The notes under the pieces: model-generated
Seen by the model: the letters and a program-made list of their open reading frames with translations, nothing else
Databases searched by the model: none
Told to the model about the DNA's origin: nothing
Shown: positions 1-4,791 of the stretch, piece after piece
How positions within the stretch are numbered: the stretch's first letter is position 1
How the letters are laid out: every line of letters begins with the position of its first letter
Translations under genes and position numbers: made by a program
Assembly: GCA_963660915.1 (NCBI GenBank)
Contig: CAVLAO010000157.1
Span: forward strand, 1-5,223
DNA: 5,223 nt
Direction: 5' to 3'
DNA from: UMGS1766 sp963660915
Lineage (GTDB): Bacteria; Bacillota; Clostridia; Oscillospirales; Oscillospiraceae

Positions 1-2
1 CG

Positions 3-206
3 TTTGCCGTAATGCTGAGGATGTCCGACCCGCAATTTGCATCGGTATATGACCAGCTTGGAGACTATGCAAAAAACTATATCGACGACAAATATCCCTG
101 CAATGACGGTGGCTGGATTCATTATCGCATTACAGATAAAGAGCAGCTTGCGGATGCGCAGACCATGCTTGACGTCAAATGCGGCAGAGTGAAGGAGAAG
201 CAATAA
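3..206 (+). CDS. DUF3788-like protein, C-terminal part (5' end outside window)
   Basis: The frame is open to the left edge (codons from position 3 read Phe-Ala-Val-Met), so the ATG at 12 is probably internal and only about 67 C-terminal residues are seen. The visible part has a 'MLRMSDPQFASVYDQL' stretch, then 'DGGWIHYRITDKEQLADAQ', then 'MLDVKCGRVKEKQ' and a stop. This order (helix, dG-W-h-h-R-h-x-D beta strand, helix, and a Lys-rich tail after 'hK') resembles the end of DUF3788-family proteins, small cytoplasmic proteins of unknown function common in Firmicutes. The match is from memory, not a search. It lies one nucleotide upstream of the next gene, whose Shine-Dalgarno AAGGAG (192-197) is inside this gene's end, so the two are probably co-transcribed and translationally linked. 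No catalytic residues can be assigned. Confidence 0.65.
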   Translation, partial: FAVMLRMSDPQFASVYDQLGDYAKNYIDDKYPCNDGGWIHYRITDKEQLADAQTMLDVKCGRVKEKQ

Positions 207-207
207 C

Positions 208-663
208 ATGGAAAAGACAGCGCACGAAATTCAGAAAGAGCGAATTACAGAGATTGAAACCAAGGCAACAAAACTTCTGGACAGCGTCAGCGTGGCCACA
301 TTGACCTCTATCAATGAAAACGGCTATCCCCGTACCTGCCTACTGACAAAGCATCGGAACGATGGCTTCTCCGTCATTTATTTCGTCACATCAAAACGCT
401 CCAAGCTGAACGGCAAGGCGACGCATTTTGAGCATAACCCGAAAGCAAGTGTTTGCTATTTCTCCGGCGGGGACAGCGTGACGCTGATTGGCAACGTGGA
501 GCTTGTAGAGGATCGTGCAACACAGGAAAGTATCTGGAGCGAAGATGACCGCCGATTTTTCGGCAAGGGGATCGATGACCCAAAGTTCCGCCTTCTGAAA
601 TTCCATACGACAGAAGCGACCTTCTGGATCGAGGGGAAATTCAGAACGTGTAAATATAAATAG
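208..663 (+). CDS. Pyridoxamine 5'-phosphate oxidase-like (split-barrel flavoprotein) protein
   Basis: A 151-aa cytoplasmic protein of the size usual for single-domain FMN-binding split-barrel proteins (general stress protein 26/PNPOx-like). After an N-terminal helix (about residues 5-27) come the barrel strands: 'VATLTSINENGYPRTCLL' (29-46), the hallmark of the family with a Gly-x-Pro-Arg turn before the flavin-contacting strand; 'IYFVTSKRSKLNGKATHFEHNP' (57-78), with the conserved T-S-x-x-S-x-K phosphate-contact region; and 'SVCYF' and 'VTLIGNVELVED' further on. It ends with 'ATFWIEGKFRT'. Family members bind FMN, F420 or heme, and the true substrate cannot be told. It is unlikely to be the true vitamin B6 enzyme PdxH, which is longer. 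Start ATG 208 follows AAGGAG (192-197) by 10 nt. It is the middle gene of a three-gene + strand run. Confidence 0.85.
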   Translation: MEKTAHEIQKERITEIETKATKLLDSVSVATLTSINENGYPRTCLLTKHRNDGFSVIYFVTSKRSKLNGKATHFEHNPKASVCYFSGGDSVTLIGNVELVEDRATQESIWSEDDRRFFGKGIDDPKFRLLKFHTTEATFWIEGKFRTCKYK

Positions 664-689
664 GGAGTACAGTCCGGGGAGAACAAGCT

Positions 690-1259
690 ATGGGGAAACT
701 GTTTGAAGCCTTTCCGTTGCTGGAAAGCAGGATCCTCGTCATCCGAAAAATGACCGAGGATAATGTTGACGCATTGAGCGAGATCACGAATAACGACCTT
801 GTGTACAGATACATTCCGCCATTCTTGTACAAAAAGAGCCGCGGCAACCTCTTGGCAGCCATCCGAAATCTTGGCGGGAGGGATTTTGACAAGAAGAAAC
901 TGATCATTGCCGGGATTTATCTTCGGTCAGAACCGAACAGGCTGATCGGTCTTGCTGAGATATTCGACTATAAAAAGCGAATCAGTCAAGTGACAATCGG
1001 GTATCGCATCAATGAGGATTACTGGCACAGGGGTATTGCGACAGAGACAGTCCGCCTCCTGATTGAATACCTTTGTGGAAGTATAGGTATTCAGACATTG
1101 AAAGCCTTTGTCATGCCGGAGAACGTGCATTCGGAAAAAGCTCTCCTGAAAAACGGTTTTGTGAGAGAATCAGATACAATTCAATGGCAAAACTGGGGTG
1201 GACAAGAAAGCGTTGCGTTGAATGTATTTACTTATAACAAAGCAGATGATGATTCGTAA
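690..1259 (+). CDS. GNAT family N-acetyltransferase (RimJ/RimL-like)
   Basis: A 189-aa protein with the layout of the Acetyltransf_3 (RimJ/RimL-type) branch of the GNAT superfamily, which moves an acetyl group from acetyl-CoA to an amine. It opens with 'ESRILVIRKMTEDNVDAL' (12-29), the usual L-R-x-h-x-x-x-D start. Motif A follows: strand 'VTIGYRINEDYWHRG' (101-115) into 'HRGIAT' (113-118), the R/Q-x-x-G-x-G/A pyrophosphate loop of acetyl-CoA. Motif B is 'NVHSEKALLKNGF' (145-157), with the Asn and Ser typical of this branch. The substrate is not predictable; ribosomal protein, antibiotic or small-molecule amines are all possible. GGGGAG (676-681) is 8 nt before ATG 690, and the gap to the upstream gene is 26 nt, so it probably ends the operon. 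A hairpin begins 6 nt after its stop. Confidence 0.88.
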   Translation: MGKLFEAFPLLESRILVIRKMTEDNVDALSEITNNDLVYRYIPPFLYKKSRGNLLAAIRNLGGRDFDKKKLIIAGIYLRSEPNRLIGLAEIFDYKKRISQVTIGYRINEDYWHRGIATETVRLLIEYLCGSIGIQTLKAFVMPENVHSEKALLKNGFVRESDTIQWQNWGGQESVALNVFTYNKADDDS

Positions 1260-1264
1260 TGTTG

Positions 1265-1297
1265 AGGCGGGCAGGCACAGATTGTGCTTGCCCGCCT
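1265..1297 (+). terminator. GC-rich hairpin after the acetyltransferase gene, probable terminator
   Basis: Arms AGGCGGGCAGGCAC (1265-1278) and GTGCTTGCCCGCCT (1284-1297) pair over 14 positions, with one G-U wobble and a 5-nt loop (or 15 pairs with a 3-nt loop). It starts 6 nt after the stop codon, the usual place for an intrinsic terminator. The following bases, TGTCTGCCCC, are not a real U tract, so termination may be weak or the hairpin may mainly protect the 3' end of the mRNA. Confidence 0.55.
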
Positions 1298-1395
1298 TGT
1301 CTGCCCCAAAAGCGCGGCAGGCGGCGGCAGTCAATGGCGCGAAGCGTTCATCTTGACCATTGACGGTCACCGGTCTCCGTGCTATACGCTTTCCG
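1298..1395. other. Intergenic stretch with no supported gene
   Basis: No ORF with a credible start or family resemblance lies here on either strand. The minus strand stays open through it from the relic gene at 1396-1630 towards the acetyltransferase gene. A stretch reading 'VTVNGQDERFAPLTAAA' could be remnant coding sequence, but I cannot tie it to a family. The other gap in this region (1631-1724) is AT-rich and also shows no credible gene or promoter. Confidence 0.4.
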
Positions 1396-1630
1396 TTAGC
1401 TATCAAAAGGCTTGTGTTCCGTTACAGCCTTCAAATAGGCTTCGGGATCGCCGTTCAGAACCAAATCGGCATAAGCGAGTGGGTCGTTGTAGATCAGATA
1501 ATCCAGCTCTGACCGCCGGAAGTAGTTGTCGCTAATTTCGCTTTCGACGGTAGTGCAGTCAATGGAAATCTGGCTTCCATCGTCAAAAAGCCGTTTGAAA
1601 TCCGGTTCAGTCGTATTCCACAGTACTCAT
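1396..1630 (-). pseudogene. Frameshifted relic of a small DUF6061-like protein
   Basis: Reading leftward, the frame from about 1626 to the TAA at 1398-1396 encodes about 74 residues: 'LWNTTEPDFKRLFDDGS', then 'ISIDCTTVESEISDNYFRRS', then 'ELDYLIYNDPLAYADLVLNG', then 'DPEAYLKAVTEHKPFDS'. The 'SELDYLIYNDPxAYADLxLNGDPExYLKAVTE' pattern is one I associate with small (about 80 aa) Firmicutes proteins labelled DUF6061; the label is from memory. No ATG, GTG or TTG opens this frame, and a TGA lies just before it (1629-1627). An ATG at 1630 in the neighbouring frame gives only 'MSTVEYD' before a stop at 1609-1607. Joining it to 'TTEPDF' by a single-base change near 1607-1613 would restore one ORF. I therefore read it as a gene broken by a one-base indel. 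No good Shine-Dalgarno precedes the ATG, so the original start is uncertain. Confidence 0.55.
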
Positions 1631-1724
1631 CTTTATAAATCCAGAATGTAAATTGTGCGATCAGAACCGCTTAAAATAAAGGAAAAAACCAGCGTAGATA
1701 GAAATTCCTGTTGTATCAGAAGAT

Positions 1725-1767
1725 GATAAAATCCACCTGCTTTTTACAAATGCAGGTGGATTTTATC
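1725..1767 (-). terminator. Strong AT-flanked hairpin, intrinsic terminator usable in both directions
   Basis: GATAAAATCCACCTGC (1725-1740) and GCAGGTGGATTTTATC (1752-1767) are perfect 16-bp inverted repeats around an 11-nt loop, which can itself pair TTT with AAA. The GC core is flanked by AAAA on one side and TTTT on the other, so RNA from either strand ends in a U run. Rightward transcription is already stopped at 1265-1297, so the main client is probably leftward transcription from the small ORF and the MarR-MATE operon. Confidence 0.8.
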
Positions 1768-1822
1768 TATGTTGTAGTAACGCCGCACACCCGAATCTGT
1801 CAGCTAACAGTAGTAAGTTGAA

Positions 1823-1915
1823 TTAGTTCCTTATCACTGTTAAGGCAAGTGTTTTCAAGGCTTTTTGGTGGTGCACCACAGCAATCCAAATCCGAACCGG
1901 GAGCCGCTTGTTCAT
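1823..1915 (-). CDS. 30-residue basic peptide ORF of unknown function
   Basis: This short ORF has unusually good signals. ATG 1915 is 7 nt after a perfect AGGAGG (1928-1923), and a promoter-like TTGGCA-17 nt-TACGAT lies just upstream (1973-1945). The peptide begins 'MNKRLPVRIWIAVVHHQKAL' and ends 'KTLALTVIRN'. It is basic (three Arg, three Lys and two His, with no Asp or Glu), with a hydrophobic stretch 'IWIAVV' at residues 9-14 and a second, 'TLALTVI', near the end. It has no signal peptide and no full membrane span. I do not recognise a family. It could be a real small peptide, a leader, or the surviving N-terminus of a truncated gene. It lies 98 nt downstream of the broken MATE gene, on the same strand. 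The hairpin at 1725-1767 would end its transcript. Confidence 0.45.
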   Translation of the reverse strand: MNKRLPVRIWIAVVHHQKALKTLALTVIRN

Positions 1916-1927
1916 CAATACACCTCC

Positions 1928-1971
1928 TGTATTTTGCCACATATATCGTAATACGGAATATGTATTTTGCC
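1928..1971. repeat. Pair of 11-bp direct repeats around the small-ORF promoter
   Basis: TGTATTTTGCC occurs at 1928-1938 and again at 1961-1971, 33 bp apart start to start (about three helical turns). One copy overlaps the -35 hexamer; the other covers the predicted start site and reaches the ribosome binding site. Between them ATATATCGTAATACGGAATAT is an imperfect palindrome. This could be a regulator binding arrangement or chance in AT-rich DNA. Confidence 0.4.
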
Positions 1972-1973
1972 AA
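1945..1973 (-). promoter_or_regulatory. Putative sigma-70-type promoter of the 30-aa ORF
   Basis: On the minus strand, -35 TTGGCA (1973-1968; 5 of 6 to TTGACA) and -10 TACGAT (1950-1945; 4 of 6 to TATAAT) are 17 nt apart. The start site would fall near 1938, about 10 nt before the AGGAGG (1928-1923) and 23 nt before the ATG. Expression could therefore be independent of the upstream MarR-MATE operon. Confidence 0.45.
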
Positions 1974-2013
1974 TTCCGCTTCAGCATTTTCATGAACAAT
2001 TCAGCAACATACT

Positions 2014-3004
2014 TCAAATTTTCGCATCTACACGCCGCTTGGCGACCCATGCAATTACAAAGGTAACGACCTGTGCAATCGGCACAGCAAGCCATACGCC
2101 GGTCAGCTTCAGCATTGGCGGCAGGAATAGGAGCATCAGCAGCGTACAGACCGGCTCGGCATATACGAGAAGATAGGACAGTTTGTTCTTTTCCGTTGCG
2201 TAAAAGTAGGAGGTCGTAATGCGGACGAATGCCAAAAACAGAAGTGTTGCAAGGAAAAACGGAAGATACCGCACAACTCCGGCATTTGCTTCTGCCGAAG
2301 CGCCAAACAGGACACCAACTTTTGCTCTTGCAAGGTAGACACCGATCATGCAGACTGCCGTGATCACAGCGGCGGTCAACAATAAAGAAAATGACTGCTG
2401 CGATCAAGGTTACTGCTTGCCCGATGATGGTTGCCCATGCAGCGCCTTCCATCCCCCGGTTCAAGATCCACACGAAGGTATAGTCTAAAACGATATTTGT
2501 TACAAAGCCGAGGATCATGGCGATCATGGCAACAGACGCTCCGCCCATATTGCGGATAAACGGCACAAAACCGGTCGCCAAAAGCTGAAAAACAGCACCC
2601 AGTGCAATGACGCGGACATATTCAATGCAGAGAGTAAGTGTATCGCCTCTTGCCCCCAACAGGTGCAGGATTGGCTTGGCAAAGCCAAACAGGATTGCTG
2701 TCAATAAGCCGGAAGCAATCAGCATCAGCACCGCTGTCCCGGAAAAGCACTCCTGCCGCTTTTGGGTTTCGCCCTGTGCGTTCAGAATCGTAAAACGGAT
2801 GGCACCCGATAGCCCAAGCCCTGTCCCGATTGCTCCAACCAATGCGGAAATCGGGTAGCCCAGTGTGATGGCAGCCAATCCCGCATCGCCGAGACTTCGT
2901 CCGACGAAGAAGCCATCGACAATGGTGTAGACTCCCGACAACGCGAATGCGAGGATGGACGGAATGACATAAGAAAAGAACTTCTTATTGAATGCGGTGC
3001 TCAT
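2014..3004 (-). pseudogene. MATE-family multidrug/cation antiporter gene with internal deletion and frameshift
   Basis: The gene is read in two frames. The 5' part (3004 to about 2385, about 205 residues) is the N-half of a MepA-like MATE exporter: 'VIPSILAFALSGVYTIVDG' then 'FFVG', 'GLAAITLGYPISALVGAIG', and later hydrophobic helices up to 'WATIIGQAVTLIAAVIFFI' (about TM6). The 3' part, in the next frame (about 2385 to the TGA at 2016-2014), resumes at 'LLLTAAVITAVCMIGVYLAR' and runs through 'GASAEANAGVVRYLPFF' and 'SYFYATEKNKLSYLLVYAEP' to 'VAKRRVDAKI', a normal MATE C-terminus (about TM9-12). Together they give about 330 residues against 440-455 for the family, so about 100-115 codons (TM7-8 region) are missing. 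A complete pump would export drugs or cations using Na+ or H+. Start 3004 overlaps the marR-like end by 20 nt and follows a GGAG in that gene; the in-frame ATG at 3037 is deeper inside the regulator and less likely. Confidence 0.85.
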
Positions 3005-3434
3005 TTGCCTGTGTCTCCATTTCTTTTTCAAAAACAAGATTGAATAATGTAATAGCGTCCGTCATTTGCTTCATGCGCTCTGCGCCCATAATGTCGAACA
3101 CCCGTTGTTCCAGTGAATAGAGTGAGGAAAGGACTTCTTCAGCATAATGCTTTCCCTTTTCCGTAAGCAGCACATTCTTTTCTCTGCGGTCGGATTCGCC
3201 TGCATCAAGCGTAACATATCCTTCTTCCTTTAATGTACGCATAACCGTACTGACTGTTTGCTTTGACAAACCCGTAGAATCTGCAATCCTTTTTTGCGTG
3301 ACAGGTTCGTGTGCATTCAGGGCATATAATACAAAAAGCTGATAGGGATTTTGTTCTGTATTCGAACACCACTTTGTATAAAGTGCATTTGTTCGCCCCC
3401 ACACTTCCCACATCTTATCCTCATCAAGTTTCAT
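2985..3434 (-). CDS. MarR-family transcriptional regulator
   Basis: A 149-aa protein of normal MarR length, a dimeric winged-helix repressor usually released by small phenolic or drug ligands. The N-terminal dimerisation helix (about 5-28) leads to 'NPYQLFVLYAL' (29-39). The helix-turn-helix runs from 'PVTQKRIADSTGLSKQTVS' (44-62) to 'VMRTLKEEGYV' (64-74). The wing is 'DRREKNVLLT' (82-91), matching the family D-x-R-x-x-x-h-x-L-T signature. A long C-terminal helix to residue 149 completes the dimer domain. The start at 3434 was chosen because AAGGAG (3447-3442) precedes it by 7 nt; the frame runs open to an ATG at 3524, but that is upstream of the promoter. It overlaps the MATE start by 20 nt, the common MepR-MepA type of regulator-pump pair. 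Its promoter overlaps a perfect palindrome, which suggests autorepression. Confidence 0.9.
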   Translation of the reverse strand: MKLDEDKMWEVWGRTNALYTKWCSNTEQNPYQLFVLYALNAHEPVTQKRIADSTGLSKQTVSTVMRTLKEEGYVTLDAGESDRREKNVLLTEKGKHYAEEVLSSLYSLEQRVFDIMGAERMKQMTDAITLFNLVFEKEMETQANEHRIQ

Positions 3435-3446
3435 CTCTGTTCTCCT

Positions 3447-3474
3447 TATAATAGTATTTGCAAATACTATTATA
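3447..3474. promoter_or_regulatory. Perfect 28-bp palindrome, probable MarR operator
   Basis: TATAATAGTATTTG (3447-3460) is followed directly by its exact reverse complement CAAATACTATTATA (3461-3474), with no spacer. It covers the -10 hexamer and the predicted start site of the marR-like gene and touches the first base of its AAGGAG. Length, symmetry and position fit a MarR dimer site that blocks RNA polymerase. That the neighbouring MarR protein binds it is inferred. Confidence 0.8.
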
Positions 3475-3496
3475 GCATTTTTGTGAGAAAAGTCAA
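3469..3496 (-). promoter_or_regulatory. Promoter of the marR-MATE operon
   Basis: On the minus strand, -35 TTGACT (3496-3491) and a consensus -10 TATAAT (3474-3469) are separated by 16 nt. The -10 is the outer end of the palindrome, and transcription would start near its centre (about 3462), leaving a leader of about 28 nt before the ATG at 3434. Confidence 0.75.
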
Positions 3497-3512
3497 GCAT
3501 CTTTTTCAGAAT

Positions 3513-3535
3513 AAAAGAACGCACCGCATTCCTTT
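3513..3535 (-). terminator. Weak hairpin with U run, possible merR terminator
   Basis: In the minus-strand RNA AAAGGAATGC (3535-3526) can pair with GCGTTCTTTT (3522-3513) across a 3-nt loop. The stem has 10 pairs, two of them G-U, and is followed by ATT. It lies about 48 nt past the merR stop and before the marR promoter, the right place for a terminator, but the stem is AT-rich and may leak. Confidence 0.3.
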
Positions 3536-3582
3536 TGCCGTTTCAGGCTCCAGAATCCGGTGTGATCGTCAAAGCAGTCTTA

Positions 3583-4050
3583 TTATTTTTCCACCACAGC
3601 CCTTGGCAGCGTCCGCAGCTCCTGCCGGATCTTACGGAACCGCTCCGGCACCTCGGAAAGCTCCATGTTCTTCGGCGTTTCGACGGTGCCCGCCTGCTTT
3701 GCGGTTTCGTAGTACCAGCACTTGTAGTCCACCATTTCCATCGTGTGCCGCAACTCCTCCATCTGCTGTTTTAGAACTTCTTGCTGGCGGCGGAACATGG
3801 AAAGGCGCAGATCAATCGTGTCGTCGCCTTGCAACGCCATTTCGATATACTGCCGGATGTCCTTGATGGACATTCCGGCTTGTTTCATGCAGCCGATGAC
3901 CTGAAGCCACTCGGAGTCGCTCTCCCGAAACATACGGATACCGCCGGAGGATCGCTCCACAAAGGGCAGCAGCCCCTCCTTGTCGTAATAGCGCAGCGTG
4001 GACGCGGGGACTTTCAGCAGCTTTGCCATTTCTCCCACAGTGTAGACCAT
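3583..4050 (-). CDS. MerR-family transcriptional regulator (AdhR/NmlR-like)
   Basis: A 155-aa cytoplasmic regulator. Residues 2-41 are the MerR winged helix: 'YTVGEMAKLLKVPASTLRYY' (3-22), then 'DKEGLLPF' (23-30) and wing 'SSGGIRMF' (34-41). Residues about 46-70 ('WLQVIGCMKQAGMSIKDIRQ', 48-67) are the second DNA-binding helices, and about 77-115 form the long dimerisation coiled coil. The Cys at 54 in 'IGCMKQAGMSI' sits where the AdhR/NmlR subgroup, which senses aldehydes or thiol stress, keeps a conserved Cys; the alignment is from memory. There is no C-terminal drug-binding domain and no metal-binding Cys pair as in MerR or CueR. Start 4050 follows GGAGG (4062-4058); the frame extends to an ATG at 4128, but that would translate through the operator. 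It is divergent from the reductase-cupin operon that it probably activates, and has its own promoter. Confidence 0.9.
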   Translation of the reverse strand: MVYTVGEMAKLLKVPASTLRYYDKEGLLPFVERSSGGIRMFRESDSEWLQVIGCMKQAGMSIKDIRQYIEMALQGDDTIDLRLSMFRRQQEVLKQQMEELRHTMEMVDYKCWYYETAKQAGTVETPKNMELSEVPERFRKIRQELRTLPRAVVEK

Positions 4051-4082
4051 AAAATTTCCTCCAAAAATTTTTCGAAATCCTC

Positions 4083-4113
4083 TTGACTTAAAGTGTGCTT
4101 TAAGTTGTAGAAT
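4083..4113 (+). promoter_or_regulatory. MerR-type promoter with 19-bp spacer and operator dyad
   Basis: -35 TTGACT (4083-4088) and -10 TAGAAT (4108-4113) are 19 bp apart, longer than the normal 17 and typical of promoters that need MerR-family protein to twist the DNA. The spacer holds a perfect dyad, ACTTAAAG-TGTG-CTTTAAGT (4086-4105). The start site would be near 4120, giving a leader of about 60 nt to the reductase ATG at 4182. This is the strongest sign that the adjacent MerR protein controls the reductase-cupin operon. Confidence 0.85.
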
Positions 4114-4132
4114 GTACAAGAAGTTCAAGAAC

Positions 4133-4161
4133 AGTATACTTCAAGACAAAGAATCTGTCAA
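4133..4161 (-). promoter_or_regulatory. Promoter of the merR gene, facing the reductase promoter
   Basis: On the minus strand a consensus -35 TTGACA (4161-4156) and -10 TATACT (4138-4133; 5 of 6) are 17 nt apart. The start would fall near 4126, with a leader of about 75 nt that contains the whole MerR dyad. Transcription from here runs leftward through the + strand promoter, while the + promoter transcribes rightward through this one. Confidence 0.65.
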
Positions 4162-4181
4162 CCGTAAGGAGGAAATTAGAA

Positions 4182-4769
4182 ATGAACAGACCGTATATTT
4201 TCTGCCACATGATGACCGCTTTGGACGGGCGCGTGACCGCGCAGCTGGAGCTTGCGTGCCCCGGAGCGTTTCACAGCGAAACGGCAACGCCGCTCGGCAA
4301 GGAGGGATTTTCCAAGGCGGCAGACGCGGCGGGCTATGAGATCGTGACGGACACGCGCGGCACGCTGCTTTGGGACGTGACTGCCGGCGGCGAGCGCCCG
4401 CTTCTGATCCTGACCTCGGAGCGCGTCAGCCGAGAATACCTCGCCTATCTGGACGAAAATCGTATCTCATGGATTGCCTGCGGGAAGGAGCATATCGACC
4501 TGCGCCGCACTTGCGAGCTGCTTGCCGCGGAGTTCGGCGTGGAGCGCATGGCAGTCGTCGGCGGCGGACACGTCAACGCGGGCTTTCTATCGGCGGGACT
4601 GCTCGACGAGGTGAGCATTCTCATCGGCGCGGGCATCGACGGACGCGGCGGCATGGGCGCCGTGTTCGACGGTTTGCCGATGGAGCGCAGGGTTACGCCG
4701 CTTCGCCTGACGAGCGTGCGGCAGTACGGCAGCGGCGCGGTCTGGCTGCGCTATATGGTCAATCAATAA
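4182..4769 (+). CDS. RibD C-terminal domain / dihydrofolate reductase-like NADPH reductase, short form
   Basis: A 195-aa protein of the RibD_C/dihydrofolate-reductase fold. The first strand is 'PYIFCHMMTALDGRV' (4-18), where relatives carry S/T-h-D-G-K/R near the active site. The C-terminal half has 'RMAVVGGGHVNAGFLSAGLL' (122-141) followed by 'DEVSILIGAGIDG' (142-154), the NADPH-binding Gly-rich loop and the signature L-h-D-E-h-x-h of the family, then the final 'GAVWLRYMV'. Relatives of this type use NADPH to reduce a ribosylamino-pyrimidine or another carbonyl or imine. With no deaminase domain or rib genes nearby, a role in riboflavin synthesis is unlikely. Between LDG and 'YEIVTDTRGTLLWD' it is about 40 residues shorter than homologues I recall. 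TAAGGAGG (4165-4172) is 9 nt before the ATG. The gene is noticeably GC-rich, for example 43 of 60 bases in 4621-4680. Confidence 0.8.
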   Translation: MNRPYIFCHMMTALDGRVTAQLELACPGAFHSETATPLGKEGFSKAADAAGYEIVTDTRGTLLWDVTAGGERPLLILTSERVSREYLAYLDENRISWIACGKEHIDLRRTCELLAAEFGVERMAVVGGGHVNAGFLSAGLLDEVSILIGAGIDGRGGMGAVFDGLPMERRVTPLRLTSVRQYGSGAVWLRYMVNQ

Positions 4770-4791
4770 CCATTTGCAGGAGGTTATTCTT

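Noticed and set aside
1170..1406. Minus-strand 78-codon ORF running into the acetyltransferase gene
   Set aside because: It starts at a TTG without a ribosome binding site and half of it is antisense to a clear GNAT gene. The part at 1298-1404 could be decayed coding DNA but matches no family I know.
1823..3037. A 404-codon minus-strand ORF as one intact MATE protein
   Set aside because: Only its first part (to about 2385) resembles MATE; the rest ('CDHGSLHDRCLPCKSKSWCP' onward) is Cys/Arg-rich out-of-frame translation, while the true MATE C-terminus is in the neighbouring frame at 2014-2385. Its last 30 codons coincide with the separately signalled small ORF.
3435..3524. Longer N-terminus for the MarR protein from ATG 3524
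   Set aside because: The extra 30 codons cross the promoter and operator, and the AAGGAG site is placed for ATG 3434.
3351..3866. 171-codon + strand ORF opposite marR and merR
   Set aside because: Pro/Ser/Cys-rich shadow of two clear minus-strand genes, spanning their promoter, with no family resemblance.
4051..4128. Longer N-terminus for the MerR protein from ATG 4128
   Set aside because: It would translate through the MerR dyad; GGAGG is placed for ATG 4050 and the family normally starts at 'MxYTVGEMA'.
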